Shown: positions 39,184-46,583 of the stretch, in pieces
Position numbering within the stretch: the first letter of the stretch is position 1
How the letters are laid out: each line of letters starts with the position of its first letter
Assembly: GCA_913056195.1 (NCBI GenBank)
Contig: CAJXMF010000005.1
Location: 16,053 to 80,052 of the forward strand
Direction: 5' to 3'
DNA length: 64,000 nucleotides
Origin: an uncultured Methylococcaceae bacterium
Lineage (GTDB): Bacteria; Pseudomonadota; Gammaproteobacteria; Methylococcales; Methylomonadaceae
The notes under the pieces: model-generated
What the model was told of the DNA's origin: nothing
Seen by the model: only the letters and a program-made list of their open reading frames with translations
Database searches by the model: none
Position numbers and translations under genes: made by a program

Positions 39184-40413
39184 ATGAGTAAACCAAAAAA
39201 AGTCGCACTATTAACAGCAGGTGGCCTGGCGCCTTGTTTGAGTTCAGCTATTGGCAGTCTGATCGAACGTTATACTGAAATTGATCCAAGTATCGAAATC
39301 ATCTGTTACCACGGTGGCTATAAAGGCCTTTTGTTGGGTGATTACTATCAGGTCACACCAGAAATTCGTAAGAAGGCCAGCCTATTGCATCGCTTCGGCG
39401 GCTCGCCTATCGGTAACAGTCGGGTTAAATTGACGAATGTGGCCGATTGTGTAAAACGTGGTCTGGTCAAAGAAGGTGAAGATCCGCAAAAAGTCGCCGC
39501 TGACCAGCTGATTAAAGATGGTGTCGATGTGCTGCATACCATTGGGGGTGATGATACCAATACGGCGGCAGCCGATTTGGCAGCATTTTTGGCGGATAAT
39601 AATTATCCATTGACGGTTATTGGCTTACCTAAAACCATCGATAACGATGTGTTCCCGATTAAACAATCTTTGGGAGCCTGGACAGCGGCTGAGCAGGGTG
39701 CACATTATTTTCAGAATGTTGTTGCCGAAAACAATGCCAATCCACGCATGTTGATTGTGCATGAAGTCATGGGGCGCAGTTGTGGTTGGTTGACATCTGC
39801 AACCGCGGTTGAATATCGTAAATTACTGGATCGTGCCGAATGGTTGCCTGAAATCGGTCTGGATAGGAATGCATTCGAAGTGCATGGCGTGTTTATTCCT
39901 GAAATGGACATCGATTTGGCGGCCGAGGCGAAGCGACTGCGCGCCGTGATGGATAAACATGACGCGGTCAATATTTTCATTTCCGAAGGCGCGGGCGTTG
40001 AGTCGATTGTCGCTGAAATGGAAGCGCAGGGTCAGGAAGTCCCGCGTGATGCGTTTGGTCATGTCAAACTGGACGCGGTCAACCCGGGCAAATGGTTTGC
40101 AGAACAATTCGCCGATATGATTGGTGCGGAAAAAACCTTGGTGCAAAAATCGGGCTATTTTTCACGCGCGTCAGCAGCAAATGTCGATGATATTCGTTTG
40201 ATCAAGTCCTGTGCTGATTTGGCGGTCGAGTGTGCCTTACGTGGTGAGGCCGGCCTCATCGGTCACGATGAAGACAATAATGATATCCTGCGGGCGATTG
40301 AATTTCCAAGAATCAAAGGCGGTAAGCCATTCAATATTGATGAGCCGTGGTTTGATGATTTGTTGGCGGCTATTGGCCAAAGTAAAGGCGCTAAGGTCGA
40401 AACGACTCATTAA
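39184..40413 (+). CDS. pfp: Pyrophosphate--fructose 6-phosphate 1-phosphotransferase
   Basis: Reversible PPi-dependent phosphofructokinase, 409 residues. Two residues that distinguish PPi from ATP enzymes are both of PPi type: the second Asp in TIGGDDTNTAA (ATP enzymes have GGDGS) and Lys in PKTIDND (ATP enzymes have Gly). The catalytic TIDND and the substrate loop MGRSCGWLT are intact. In gammaproteobacterial methanotrophs this enzyme takes the place of ATP-PFK in the ribulose monophosphate/Embden-Meyerhof routes. It lies between two intrinsic terminators, so it is monocistronic. Confidence 0.95.
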   Translation: MSKPKKVALLTAGGLAPCLSSAIGSLIERYTEIDPSIEIICYHGGYKGLLLGDYYQVTPEIRKKASLLHRFGGSPIGNSRVKLTNVADCVKRGLVKEGEDPQKVAADQLIKDGVDVLHTIGGDDTNTAAADLAAFLADNNYPLTVIGLPKTIDNDVFPIKQSLGAWTAAEQGAHYFQNVVAENNANPRMLIVHEVMGRSCGWLTSATAVEYRKLLDRAEWLPEIGLDRNAFEVHGVFIPEMDIDLAAEAKRLRAVMDKHDAVNIFISEGAGVESIVAEMEAQGQEVPRDAFGHVKLDAVNPGKWFAEQFADMIGAEKTLVQKSGYFSRASAANVDDIRLIKSCADLAVECALRGEAGLIGHDEDNNDILRAIEFPRIKGGKPFNIDEPWFDDLLAAIGQSKGAKVETTH

Positions 40414-40435
40414 TAAGCATTGATTCTGTGACAAT

Positions 40436-40466
40436 AAAAAGCCCGTCGAGTCGATGGGCTTTTTTT
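40436..40466 (+). terminator. Rho-independent terminator after pfp
   Basis: A 13-bp stem made of AAAAAGCCCGTCG (40436-40448) and CGATGGGCTTTTT (from 40452), with a 3-base AGT loop and a T-run to 40466. The A-rich start makes it potentially bidirectional. Confidence 0.92.
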
Positions 40467-40553
40467 GCATTTGGACGAAGACTGTTTCCTCCTGAACTCA
40501 AGTTATAATCTGAAACGGGAGATGTCAGAATAAAAGCCACGTATATTCTTCCT

Positions 40554-40570
40554 GGGTAACGGCCGTACCC
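40554..40570. promoter_or_regulatory. Candidate operator palindrome before antitoxin gene
   Basis: GGGTAACGGCCGTACCC contains the perfect 8-base palindrome ACGGCCGT flanked by GGGT/ACCC. Antitoxins with ribbon-helix-helix domains bind such sites to autorepress. It lies 50 bases before the antitoxin ATG. Confidence 0.4.
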
Positions 40571-40619
40571 TATGCTACAGTATTAGAAAAAACTACCTTT
40601 TAATAATGAGGCGAGCACT

Positions 40620-40892
40620 ATGGCAACAACGGTTAAACTCGATGCGGACTTGAAAAGCCGGATTCAGCACTTGGCTGAGCTGCGGCACCGATCATCGCAT
40701 TGGATTATTCGAGAAGCGATTCGAGACTATGTCGAGCGTGAAGAGGCCCGAGAAAACTTCAAGCAGGAAGCCTTGGCCGCCTGGCAGGCCTATCAGGAAA
40801 CGGGCCAGCATCTCATAGGCCAGGAAGTGCGTCATTGGCTGAGCTCCTGGGGTACAGAGCATGAGATAGAGATTCCCGAGTGCCACGAATAA
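40620..40892 (+). CDS. Ribbon-helix-helix antitoxin (ParD/CopG-like)
   Basis: A 90-residue protein with an N-terminal ribbon-helix-helix (ATTVKLDADLKSRIQHLAEL, then RHRSSHWIIREAIRDYVER) and an acidic, alpha-helical C-terminal half that normally wraps the toxin. It has no stop or frameshift. The toxin reading frame starts inside its last codons. Because the toxin is broken (next entry), this is an orphan antitoxin that may still repress its promoter or neutralise relatives. Confidence 0.85.
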   Translation: MATTVKLDADLKSRIQHLAELRHRSSHWIIREAIRDYVEREEARENFKQEALAAWQAYQETGQHLIGQEVRHWLSSWGTEHEIEIPECHE

Positions 40893-41175
40893 TTATTACC
40901 GAAGGGGCCGCTTAAGGTTTGGAGCGCTGTCGGCTCTTTTTGGCTGAAAAAAGTGCTTTGGCGGCCACAAGAGCCGCACAAGCGATTACCCGGCAATTTG
41001 AACTTTTGGTAACAGAACCCGAACTGGGCAGGTCGTTGGGAGAGATTCCAGAGTTGCGGGAATTACTCATTCCATTTGGCGATTCGGGTTATGTCGCGCT
41101 TTATCGCTATGAACCGGATGAGATAATGCTCTTTATGTACTCGCTTTTCGACATCAGAAAGAAGCAGGTTACTAA
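40880..41175 (+). pseudogene. RelE/ParE-type toxin, inactivated
   Basis: Read from the GTG at 40880 (overlapping the antitoxin by 13 bases) the frame gives VPRIIITEGAA, then an in-frame TAA at 40913-40915, then GLERCRLFLAEKSALAATRA and the ParE core LRELLIPFGDSGYVALYRYE. Near 41134 the frame is lost: the family C terminus VLAFRHQKEAGY followed by TAA is in the next frame (41137-41175). Restoring one T in the TTT run at 41132-41134 gives a continuous normal C terminus. With a nonsense codon near the start and a one-base deletion near the end, the toxin is dead. An ORF from 40919 could still be made but has an aberrant tail. Confidence 0.85.
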
Positions 41176-41318
41176 CCCAAATATTTCATCGGTCTGCAAT
41201 ATATTCCAAAACTGTATTGATCGCGAGATATTAAAGCAAGATCAGCAATTTTTGACCCACCTGATTTCGTTATCACTGCGAACCTATTGGGTTTTGTCAT
41301 CGTTAAAAAAGAAATCGC

Positions 41319-41481
41319 TAAGGTAATGCTCAGTAAATAAAATACCCATATTGCGCAGGATTTTTGTTCGTATTCAAGGCGTAGAAACAGGCGCATAGTA
41401 AGCTATGTAACTGTTTCTGCAACGCAGAAGACGGACAAAAAACAAGCTGGATGGGTATTTTATTTATTGTGAATTGCCTAA
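41319..41481. repeat. MITE-like palindromic element, full copy A
   Basis: 163 bases that fold on themselves. The ends form about 31-bp terminal inverted repeats, identical over AAATAAAATACCCAT at their inner half. The centre holds AGAAACAG (41383-41390) with CTGTTTCT (41411-41418) and an inner CATAG/CTATG stem. No coding capacity. It lies between the dead toxin gene and pssA. Confidence 0.85.
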
Positions 41482-41553
41482 TATGCCGTTGCTCATACGC
41501 GAAGCATCAAAATTGCAGTAAAATGGCCCACTTAAATCATTGAGTTATTGAAC

Positions 41554-42300
41554 ATGAACGATAAAAAATTAACCATACGTCGCCGAGGAATTTATTTATT
41601 GCCCAATTTGTTTACCACGGGTGCCATGTTTGCCGGTTTCTATGCAATTACATCGGCTATTAACGGTAATTTTCATAATGCCGCTATTTCCATGTTTGTC
41701 GCGATGATTCTGGACGGTCTGGATGGGCGGGTTGCTCGCTTGACCCATACGGAGAGTGATTTCGGGGTGGAATATGATAGTTTGTCCGATATGGTTTCTT
41801 TCGGAATCGCGCCCGCTCTGGTGATGTATCTTTGGGTGCTGGGGTCGTTGGGAAAATTAGGCCTGTTTGCCGCATTTGTTCATGCCGCAGGCGGTGCACT
41901 CCGGTTGGCGCGTTTCAATACCCAGGTTGAAGTGGCCGATAAACGTTATTTTCAAGGTTTGCCTAGCCCAGCGGCGGCGGCTGTTTTGGCGGGTGGTTTA
42001 TGGTTTTGTCTGGAATTTCAATATGATCCGGCTGATTTTAAATATCTGATTATGGTGGCCACTATTGCAACGGGTTTATTGATGGTGAGCAATTTTCGCT
42101 ATTCCAGTTTCAAGGAAATAGACCCTAAGCGGAAAGTGCCGTTTTTTGTCGCCATTGTCATCATGCTGGCAGTCGGCTTTATTATGGCGCAGCCACAAAG
42201 TATGTTGTTCGTATTGGCTGTGGGATATGCACTGTCCGGCCCGATTGTCACCTTGGTGCTGAGAAAAAAATGGCAGCGCCGCAAAGAAGAAAACAGTTAG
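41554..42300 (+). CDS. pssA: CDP-diacylglycerol--serine O-phosphatidyltransferase
   Basis: Integral membrane enzyme of phosphatidylserine (and so phosphatidylethanolamine) synthesis, 248 residues with about seven hydrophobic segments. The CDP-alcohol phosphotransferase motif DG-x2-AR-x8-G-x3-D-x3-D is exact: DGRVAR, LTHTESDF, G, VEYD, SLSD. ATG at 41554 is chosen over the in-frame TTG at 41548; a GAG lies 9 bases before it. A MITE copy ends 72 bases upstream. This gene and leuA are adjacent but leuA has its own leader. Confidence 0.93.
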   Translation: MNDKKLTIRRRGIYLLPNLFTTGAMFAGFYAITSAINGNFHNAAISMFVAMILDGLDGRVARLTHTESDFGVEYDSLSDMVSFGIAPALVMYLWVLGSLGKLGLFAAFVHAAGGALRLARFNTQVEVADKRYFQGLPSPAAAAVLAGGLWFCLEFQYDPADFKYLIMVATIATGLLMVSNFRYSSFKEIDPKRKVPFFVAIVIMLAVGFIMAQPQSMLFVLAVGYALSGPIVTLVLRKKWQRRKEENS

Positions 42301-42340
42301 TTAAACGTCATTGTCTTGTTGACAGGTCATTTGTTTCGGC

Positions 42341-42369
42341 TTGTTCGAATTAAGGCAATACGATATAGT
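42341..42369 (+). promoter_or_regulatory. Candidate leuA promoter
   Basis: TTGTTC at 42341-42346, a 17-base spacer and TATAGT at 42364-42369. Transcription from it would start at about 42376, that is, almost at the leader-peptide ATG (42377), so either that message is nearly leaderless or a start further upstream is used. A TTGACA at 42319 has no matching -10. Confidence 0.45.
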
Positions 42370-42376
42370 TAAGGCT

Positions 42377-42463
42377 ATGGATTATCAAAAACCGTCGCAA
42401 TTTCAATACGTGTTCAATGTTGTCAACAGACGGTTGCGCCTGTTATCCCGCCTATTGCCCTAA
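42377..42463 (+). CDS. Leucine-rich leader peptide of leuA
   Basis: A 28-codon open frame that ends in the run TTG CGC CTG TTA TCC CGC CTA TTG CCC TAA, giving LRLLSRLLP. Five of the eight codons before the terminal proline are leucine codons, including the rare-type TTA and CTA. This is the layout of amino-acid leader peptides that sense charged tRNA by ribosome stalling, here before leuA. The ATG has AAGG only 2 bases away, a poor spacing; an in-frame GTG at 42410 would also include the leucine run. Confidence 0.6.
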   Translation: MDYQKPSQFQYVFNVVNRRLRLLSRLLP

Positions 42464-42532
42464 GGGGCAGCAACAACTATCTCTTAAATTCGTAATACAC
42501 TAACCTTTTTTTAAAATCAACATACGATGTTG
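42433..42532 (+). promoter_or_regulatory. leuA leader RNA stems
   Basis: TGCCC (42456-42460) pairs with GGGCA (42465-42469), and GTTGC (42433-42437) with GCAAC (42470-42474), so the leucine codons lie inside one side of a stem. A separate CAACAT/ATGTTG stem is at 42518-42532, just before the leuA ribosome site and just after a seven-T run. GCAACAAC could pair alternatively with the GTTG copies at 42529-42540. A textbook terminator hairpin before the T-run was not found. Confidence 0.4.
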
Positions 42533-42565
42533 AATTGTTGAAAATGCTTCATGACTGGAGTTTTC

Positions 42566-44107
42566 ATGAAAGACAAATTGATTATTTTTGATACTACACT
42601 GCGCGATGGGGAACAAAGCCCAGGCGCATCGATGACGCGGGACGAGAAAGTTCGTATAGCTAAAGCATTGGAACGACTCCAGGTTGATGTGATCGAGGCG
42701 GGTTTTCCAGCGGCCAGCGAAGGTGATTTTGAGGCGGTACAGGCGGTTGCCAACAGCATTGAAAAGAGTACCGTGTGCGGATTGGCACGGGCGCTGGACA
42801 ACGATATTGATCGGGCGGGAGAAGCCTTAAAGGGCGCACAGCATCGGCGCATTCATACCTTTATCGCGACCTCTCCGATTCATATGCAGCAAAAGTTGAA
42901 GATGAGCCCGGAGCAGGTGATTGAGTATGCCGTCAAGGCGGTAAAACGCGCCAGACAATATACCGATGATGTCGAATTTTCGCCGGAAGATGCCGGTCGC
43001 TCGGAAGAAGATTTTCTGTGCCGGATTCTGGAAGCGGTGATTGATGCGGGTGCAACGACATTAAATATACCCGATACCGTGGGCTACAGTGTGCCGCATG
43101 AATTTGGTGCCACCATCGCGCACTTGATCGAACGGATTCCGAATTCAGACAAGGCGATTTTTTCGGTGCATTGTCATAATGATTTAGGTCTGGCTGTGGC
43201 CAATTCTTTGTCTGCTGTGATAAATGGCGCACGTCAGGTTGAATGTACCATCAATGGTTTGGGTGAGCGGGCTGGTAACGCCGCGCTGGAAGAAGTGGTC
43301 ATGGCCATCAAGACCCGGCATGACGTGTTTCCATGCCAAACCGGTCTGGATACTCGGGAAATCGTGACCTGCTCTAAACTGGTTTCATCGATTACCGGTT
43401 TTCCCGTGCAGCCGAACAAAGCCATCGTCGGCGCCAATGCCTTTGCGCATGAGTCGGGTATTCATCAGGATGGTGTCCTGAAGAGCCGTGAAACATACGA
43501 AATCATGAAAGCCGAAGATGTAGGCTGGGCGGCCAATCGTATGGTCCTGGGAAAACATTCCGGGCGTAATGCGTTTAAGAGTCGCATGAATGAACTGGGC
43601 TTTCAATTCAGTTCTGAAGCGGAGCTTAATGATGCGTTTGTGCGCTTTAAACAATTGGCCGATAAAAAACATGAAATCTTCGATGAAGATTTGCAGGCGC
43701 TGATTTCGGAAGTCAGCACCAATGATGATGAAAATGTCAAACTGGTCGCGTTGAAAGTCTGTTCTGAAACCGGTGAAATTCCATGTGCAACGGTCACTAT
43801 TCGCATCGGACAGGATGAAAAAACCGGTTCGGCAACCGGCGGTGGTGCGGTCGATGCCAGTCTGAAGGCGATTGAGGCCTTGGTCAATACCGGCGCTACA
43901 TTAGAGCTTTATTCGGTCAATAATATTACCACCGGTACCGATGCCCAGGGCGAGGTTACGGTCAGGCTGGATAAAGCCGGGCGTATCGTCAATGGTCTTG
44001 GTGCCGATACCGATATTGTGATTGCCTCGGCCAAAGCCTATATCAATGCCGTCAATAAGCTGCAATCCCAGGATGTTCGACAACACCCGCAAAGTGGTGA
44101 TGTCTGA
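42566..44107 (+). CDS. leuA: 2-isopropylmalate synthase
   Basis: First committed step of leucine synthesis, condensing acetyl-CoA with 2-oxoisovalerate from the ilv genes upstream. The 513-residue protein has the metal and catalytic motif [12 protein letters not shown], the [13 protein letters not shown] metal histidines, HESGIHQDG and the C-terminal leucine-sensing domain with [18 protein letters not shown] at 42566 has GGAG 5 bases upstream; another at 42551 would add five residues. It overlaps the downstream glycosylase by 8 bases. Confidence 0.96.
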   Translation: MKDKLIIFDTTLRDGEQSPGASMTRDEKVRIAKALERLQVDVIEAGFPAASEGDFEAVQAVANSIEKSTVCGLARALDNDIDRAGEALKGAQHRRIHTFIATSPIHMQQKLKMSPEQVIEYAVKAVKRARQYTDDVEFSPEDAGRSEEDFLCRILEAVIDAGATTLNIPDTVGYSVPHEFGATIAHLIERIPNSDKAIFSVHCHNDLGLAVANSLSAVINGARQVECTINGLGERAGNAALEEVVMAIKTRHDVFPCQTGLDTREIVTCSKLVSSITGFPVQPNKAIVGANAFAHESGIHQDGVLKSRETYEIMKAEDVGWAANRMVLGKHSGRNAFKSRMNELGFQFSSEAELNDAFVRFKQLADKKHEIFDEDLQALISEVSTNDDENVKLVALKVCSETGEIPCATVTIRIGQDEKTGSATGGGAVDASLKAIEALVNTGATLELYSVNNITTGTDAQGEVTVRLDKAGRIVNGLGADTDIVIASAKAYINAVNKLQSQDVRQHPQSGDV

Positions 44108-44831
44108 TACAGCAGATGACAACAAACGCTTGCAGTACTTGCAGGCGATGGGGGTCGATGTCTGGCAGCCAAGACAGGCGGCCGACATCGATAGCGACAA
44201 TCTTGGCTTAATAACACAACTTAACGACACAGAAATTGGCGACCTGGATGCGCAATGGGAGAGATTGCGACAAACTGTTGCCGAATGTGAGCGTTGTGAA
44301 CTGCATCAAACCCGCAGGCAAACTGTCTTTGGTGCGGGGAATCGTCATGCTGACTGGATGTTGATTGGAGAGGCGCCAGGACAGCAGGAAGATGCGCAGG
44401 GTGAGCCTTTTGTCGGGCCAGCCGGTCAGTTATTGACGGAAATGATTCGGGCGCTGGGTTATTCGCGTGAGCAAGTCTATATTACCAATATTCTGAAATG
44501 TCGCCCCCCCAATAACCGGGATCCGCATAGCGAGGAGATTTCGGCCTGTTCTGATTTTCTTGCCCAACAAATTTCATGGGTTAAACCGAAAATTATTTTG
44601 GCGGTTGGCCGCGTTGCGGCGCAAAATCTTTTGCACAGTAAGGCGTCTTTGGCGAAATTACGCGGTATCGTGCATAAATGGGATGATATTCCCGTTATAG
44701 TCATATATCATCCGGCTTATTTATTACGATCATTATTGGAAAAACGAAAAGCCTGGCAGGATTTGAAATTTGCCCGGCACGTTTACCAGGATTTACAGGA
44801 AAGCTATGCGCAGGATATGGGAAAAAGTTAA
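44100..44831 (+). CDS. Uracil-DNA glycosylase, family 4 (Fe-S)
   Basis: Removes uracil from DNA. The 243-residue product, started at ATG 44100, has four cysteines spaced as [4Fe-4S] ligands: [10 protein letters not shown] and, later, [17 protein letters not shown]. The catalytic motifs [17 protein letters not shown] and, near the C terminus, YHPAYLLRS are intact. The first ~45 residues (with VDVWQPR) are an extension seen in proteobacterial members of this group, once named DNA polymerase-related proteins. It overlaps leuA by 8 bases and rimI by 26. Confidence 0.92.
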   Translation: MSDTADDNKRLQYLQAMGVDVWQPRQAADIDSDNLGLITQLNDTEIGDLDAQWERLRQTVAECERCELHQTRRQTVFGAGNRHADWMLIGEAPGQQEDAQGEPFVGPAGQLLTEMIRALGYSREQVYITNILKCRPPNNRDPHSEEISACSDFLAQQISWVKPKIILAVGRVAAQNLLHSKASLAKLRGIVHKWDDIPVIVIYHPAYLLRSLLEKRKAWQDLKFARHVYQDLQESYAQDMGKS

Positions 44832-45360
44832 GGATTTTGTGAGTTATGATGCTGACAGAGAGTTTTACGCCAAAGTGTTTCCCGGATCGGTGAGTCCGCA
44901 AGATTTGATGAGAATTCGTTACATGGGTTCGAATGATCTTGATAAAGTGTTGGAAATTGAAGGCAAAAATTACAATTATCCGTGGACCGAAGCTATTTTT
45001 AAAGATTGTTTAAAGGCTTCAAATTATACCTGCTGGGTGATCGAAGACCAGAACCAAGAGGTGGGCGGCTATTGTATTATTTCAATAGCCGCCGCCGAGG
45101 CGCATATCATGAATGTGAGTGTTGACCCTGACGCCCAAGGCTTGGGCGCCGGTCGAAAGATGCTGGAACATATGATCAGCTATGTACGGGGGAAGGCGCA
45201 AACGATTTTCCTGGAAGTCAGGCCATCGAATCGGAAGGCCGTGCATTTGTATCAGAGTTTAGGATTTAATGAGATCGGTATCCGTAAAGGCTATTATCCT
45301 GCCGAACATGGACGGGAAGATGCCATTATGTTTGCCTTGGAAATCGTAGCGGAAATTTAA
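44806..45360 (+). CDS. rimI: Ribosomal-protein-alanine N-acetyltransferase RimI-like
   Basis: GNAT acetyltransferase related to RimI, which acetylates the N terminus of S18. The core starts near residue 33 (IRYMGSNDLDKVLEIEGKNY) and has the acetyl-CoA loop DAQGLGAGRKML, LEVRPSNRKAVHLY and GFNEIGIRKGYY. At 184 residues it is about 35 residues longer than E. coli RimI at the N terminus, with a short basic extension; the start used here has AGGA upstream. Other in-frame starts down to ATG 44908 are possible. Substrate is inferred from family membership. Confidence 0.85.
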   Translation: MRRIWEKVKDFVSYDADREFYAKVFPGSVSPQDLMRIRYMGSNDLDKVLEIEGKNYNYPWTEAIFKDCLKASNYTCWVIEDQNQEVGGYCIISIAAAEAHIMNVSVDPDAQGLGAGRKMLEHMISYVRGKAQTIFLEVRPSNRKAVHLYQSLGFNEIGIRKGYYPAEHGREDAIMFALEIVAEI

Positions 45361-45365
45361 CCTGG

Positions 45366-45384
45366 CCATAAAACTATTTTATGG
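45366..45384 (+). terminator. Hairpin after rimI
   Basis: An 8-bp stem, CCATAAAA (45366-45373) with TTTTATGG (45377-45384), and a 3-base loop, 5 bases after the rimI stop. There is no T-run after the right arm, so it may only protect the mRNA 3' end. Confidence 0.45.
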
Positions 45385-45418
45385 TTATCAAGAATTGATT
45401 GAAGGGCAGGTTAGATGT

Positions 45419-45454
45419 AAAAAAACTCCCAAAGCCAGATGGCTTTGTGGGAGT
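45419..45454 (-). terminator. Rho-independent terminator of the small membrane-protein gene
   Basis: On the minus strand a 12-bp stem with a 2-base bulge (45441-45454 with 45425-45436), 4-base loop, followed by seven T residues (A run at 45419-45425). A second stem, AAGCAGC/GCTGCTT at 45462-45479, lies between it and the gene. Confidence 0.85.
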
Positions 45455-45504
45455 GTGAGATAAGCAGCCCATGCTGCTTTATTTTACACAGGAAGAAAGG
45501 AATT

Positions 45505-45660
45505 TTAAGCTTGTTGAGTTTTGTTGTTTGTGTTGATGTTGCTGAAGATTGCGCAAGCACCAAACAGAACCGTTGAAATAATGAATGCACCGGAAATGAA
45601 GCTGAAAATTCCAGTGACGAATAATAAGCCGTTGATAATGTCTTTTTGTAATGTGTTCAT
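45505..45660 (-). CDS. Small membrane protein, 51 residues
   Basis: The minus-strand frame reads MNTLQKDIINGLLFVTGIFS and continues through a second hydrophobic stretch (residues 22-40) to a polar Asn/Gln/Thr tail. One long or two short transmembrane helices are expected, with one Cys at residue 36. CGGAG lies 6 bases before the ATG, a promoter TTGTAA-N17-TATACT is at 45693-45721 and a strong terminator follows. These signals together make a real, separately transcribed gene. I do not recognise the family. Confidence 0.75.
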   Translation of the reverse strand: MNTLQKDIINGLLFVTGIFSFISGAFIISTVLFGACAIFSNINTNNKTQQA

Positions 45661-45692
45661 ATTTGTCTCCGTAGTCGTTTTAAGATGAGTAT

Positions 45693-45721
45693 AGTATAGG
45701 GATGCATTGGGCTATTTACAA
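45693..45721 (-). promoter_or_regulatory. Sigma-70 promoter of the small membrane-protein gene
   Basis: On the minus strand TTGTAA (plus 45716-45721), a 17-base spacer and TATACT (plus 45693-45698). The predicted start leaves a 5' UTR of about 26 bases before the ATG at 45660. Confidence 0.65.
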
Positions 45722-45840
45722 TATAGCTATTTGTGTATGAATTGTTTCCGTATTGTTAACAATATTTTATGCAAATGTCATTTTTTCTGGCTATTTTTCG
45801 TTTTTTTTGGTGCAACAGAAGAATTGACTTTATAGGCAGA

Positions 45841-46055
45841 TAAGGTAATGCGCAGTAAATAAGATACCCATATTGCGTAGGATTTTTGTTCGTATTCAAG
45901 GCGTATAAAGAGGCGCATAGCAAGCTATGTAACTCTTTATACACAGCTTCTGCTTCTGCTCCTGCTCACGCGCCTTGCCTACATCCATATAGGCAACGCA
46001 GAAGACGGACAAAAAGACAAGCAGGATGGGAGGGTATTTTTTGCGAATTGCCTAA
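45841..46055. repeat. MITE-like palindromic element, copy B with 51-base insertion
   Basis: Same orientation and ends as copy A (starts TAAGGTAATGC, ends GAATTGCCTAA). The central stem is TATAAAGAG (45904-45912) with CTCTTTATA (45933-45941), with the same CATAG/CTATG inner stem. Between 45942 and 45992 there is extra sequence absent from copy A, containing a TTCTGC-like tandem and its own 7-bp inverted repeat TTGCCTA/TAGGCAA. Confidence 0.85.
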
Positions 46056-46094
46056 GATAAATCAGATTTTTAAGGGATAGCAGGAGAGTATGCG

Positions 46095-46583
46095 GTGAGC
46101 GAAGATAGAATTAAGGTTTTGTTTGTTTGCATGGGCAATATTTGTCGGTCACCAACGGCCGAAGGTGTCTTTCGTGCATTGGTCGAACAGAGACAACTAC
46201 AGCATGTGTTTCATATTGATTCGGCAGGAACTCATGCCTTTCATGTGGGGGAAGAGCCTGATCCCAGAGCGCAGAAAGCGGCTAGCGAAAGAGGCTACGA
46301 TTTAAGTGGCATTCGTGCCCGAAAAGTCATTTATGGTGATTTTGAGGATTTTGATCATATTCTGGCGATGGATAGCGAAAATTTTGCCATTTTGACTGAA
46401 GCCTGCCCGGAGGAACATCAGCATAAGGTTCACTATTTTATGGATTTTGCACCGCATGTGGGCGAGCGCGACGTCCCCGACCCGTATTATGGTGGCCGCT
46501 ATGGTTTTGAACGGGTACTCGATATGGTGGAAGAGGCATCTATTGGTTTTATCAATCATACTTTGGAGAAACAGAAATCATGA
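46095..46583 (+). CDS. Low-molecular-weight protein-tyrosine phosphatase
   Basis: A 162-residue enzyme with the signature CMGNICRSP near residue 14 (C-x5-R-S) and the acid loop DVPDPYYGG. Starts at GTG with GGAGA upstream. Members dephosphorylate tyrosine kinases of polysaccharide export or other small substrates; there is no kinase or export cluster here, so the substrate is open. The stop overlaps the next gene by 4 bases. Confidence 0.9.
   Translation: MSEDRIKVLFVCMGNICRSPTAEGVFRALVEQRQLQHVFHIDSAGTHAFHVGEEPDPRAQKAASERGYDLSGIRARKVIYGDFEDFDHILAMDSENFAILTEACPEEHQHKVHYFMDFAPHVGERDVPDPYYGGRYGFERVLDMVEEASIGFINHTLEKQKS

Noticed and set aside
40467..40619. TATAAT near 40505 as the antitoxin promoter
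   Set aside because: No acceptable -35 lies at the right distance and it is more than 100 bases upstream of the ATG; another start nearer the palindrome is as likely.
40919..41326. A 135-residue intact protein from TTG 40919
   Set aside because: Its N terminus lacks the toxin's first strand, which is readable upstream across a TAA, and its C-terminal ~50 residues are off-frame sequence; the true C terminus is in the next frame. It is part of a pseudogene.
42316..42348. TTGACA at 42319 as the leuA -35 element
   Set aside because: No -10 hexamer occurs at 15-19 bases downstream; the TTGTTC/TATAGT pair is better.
44022..44099. An N-terminal extension of the uracil-DNA glycosylase
   Set aside because: The added 26 residues come from the leuA 3' coding region read in another frame. 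ATG 44100 gives the normal family N terminus.
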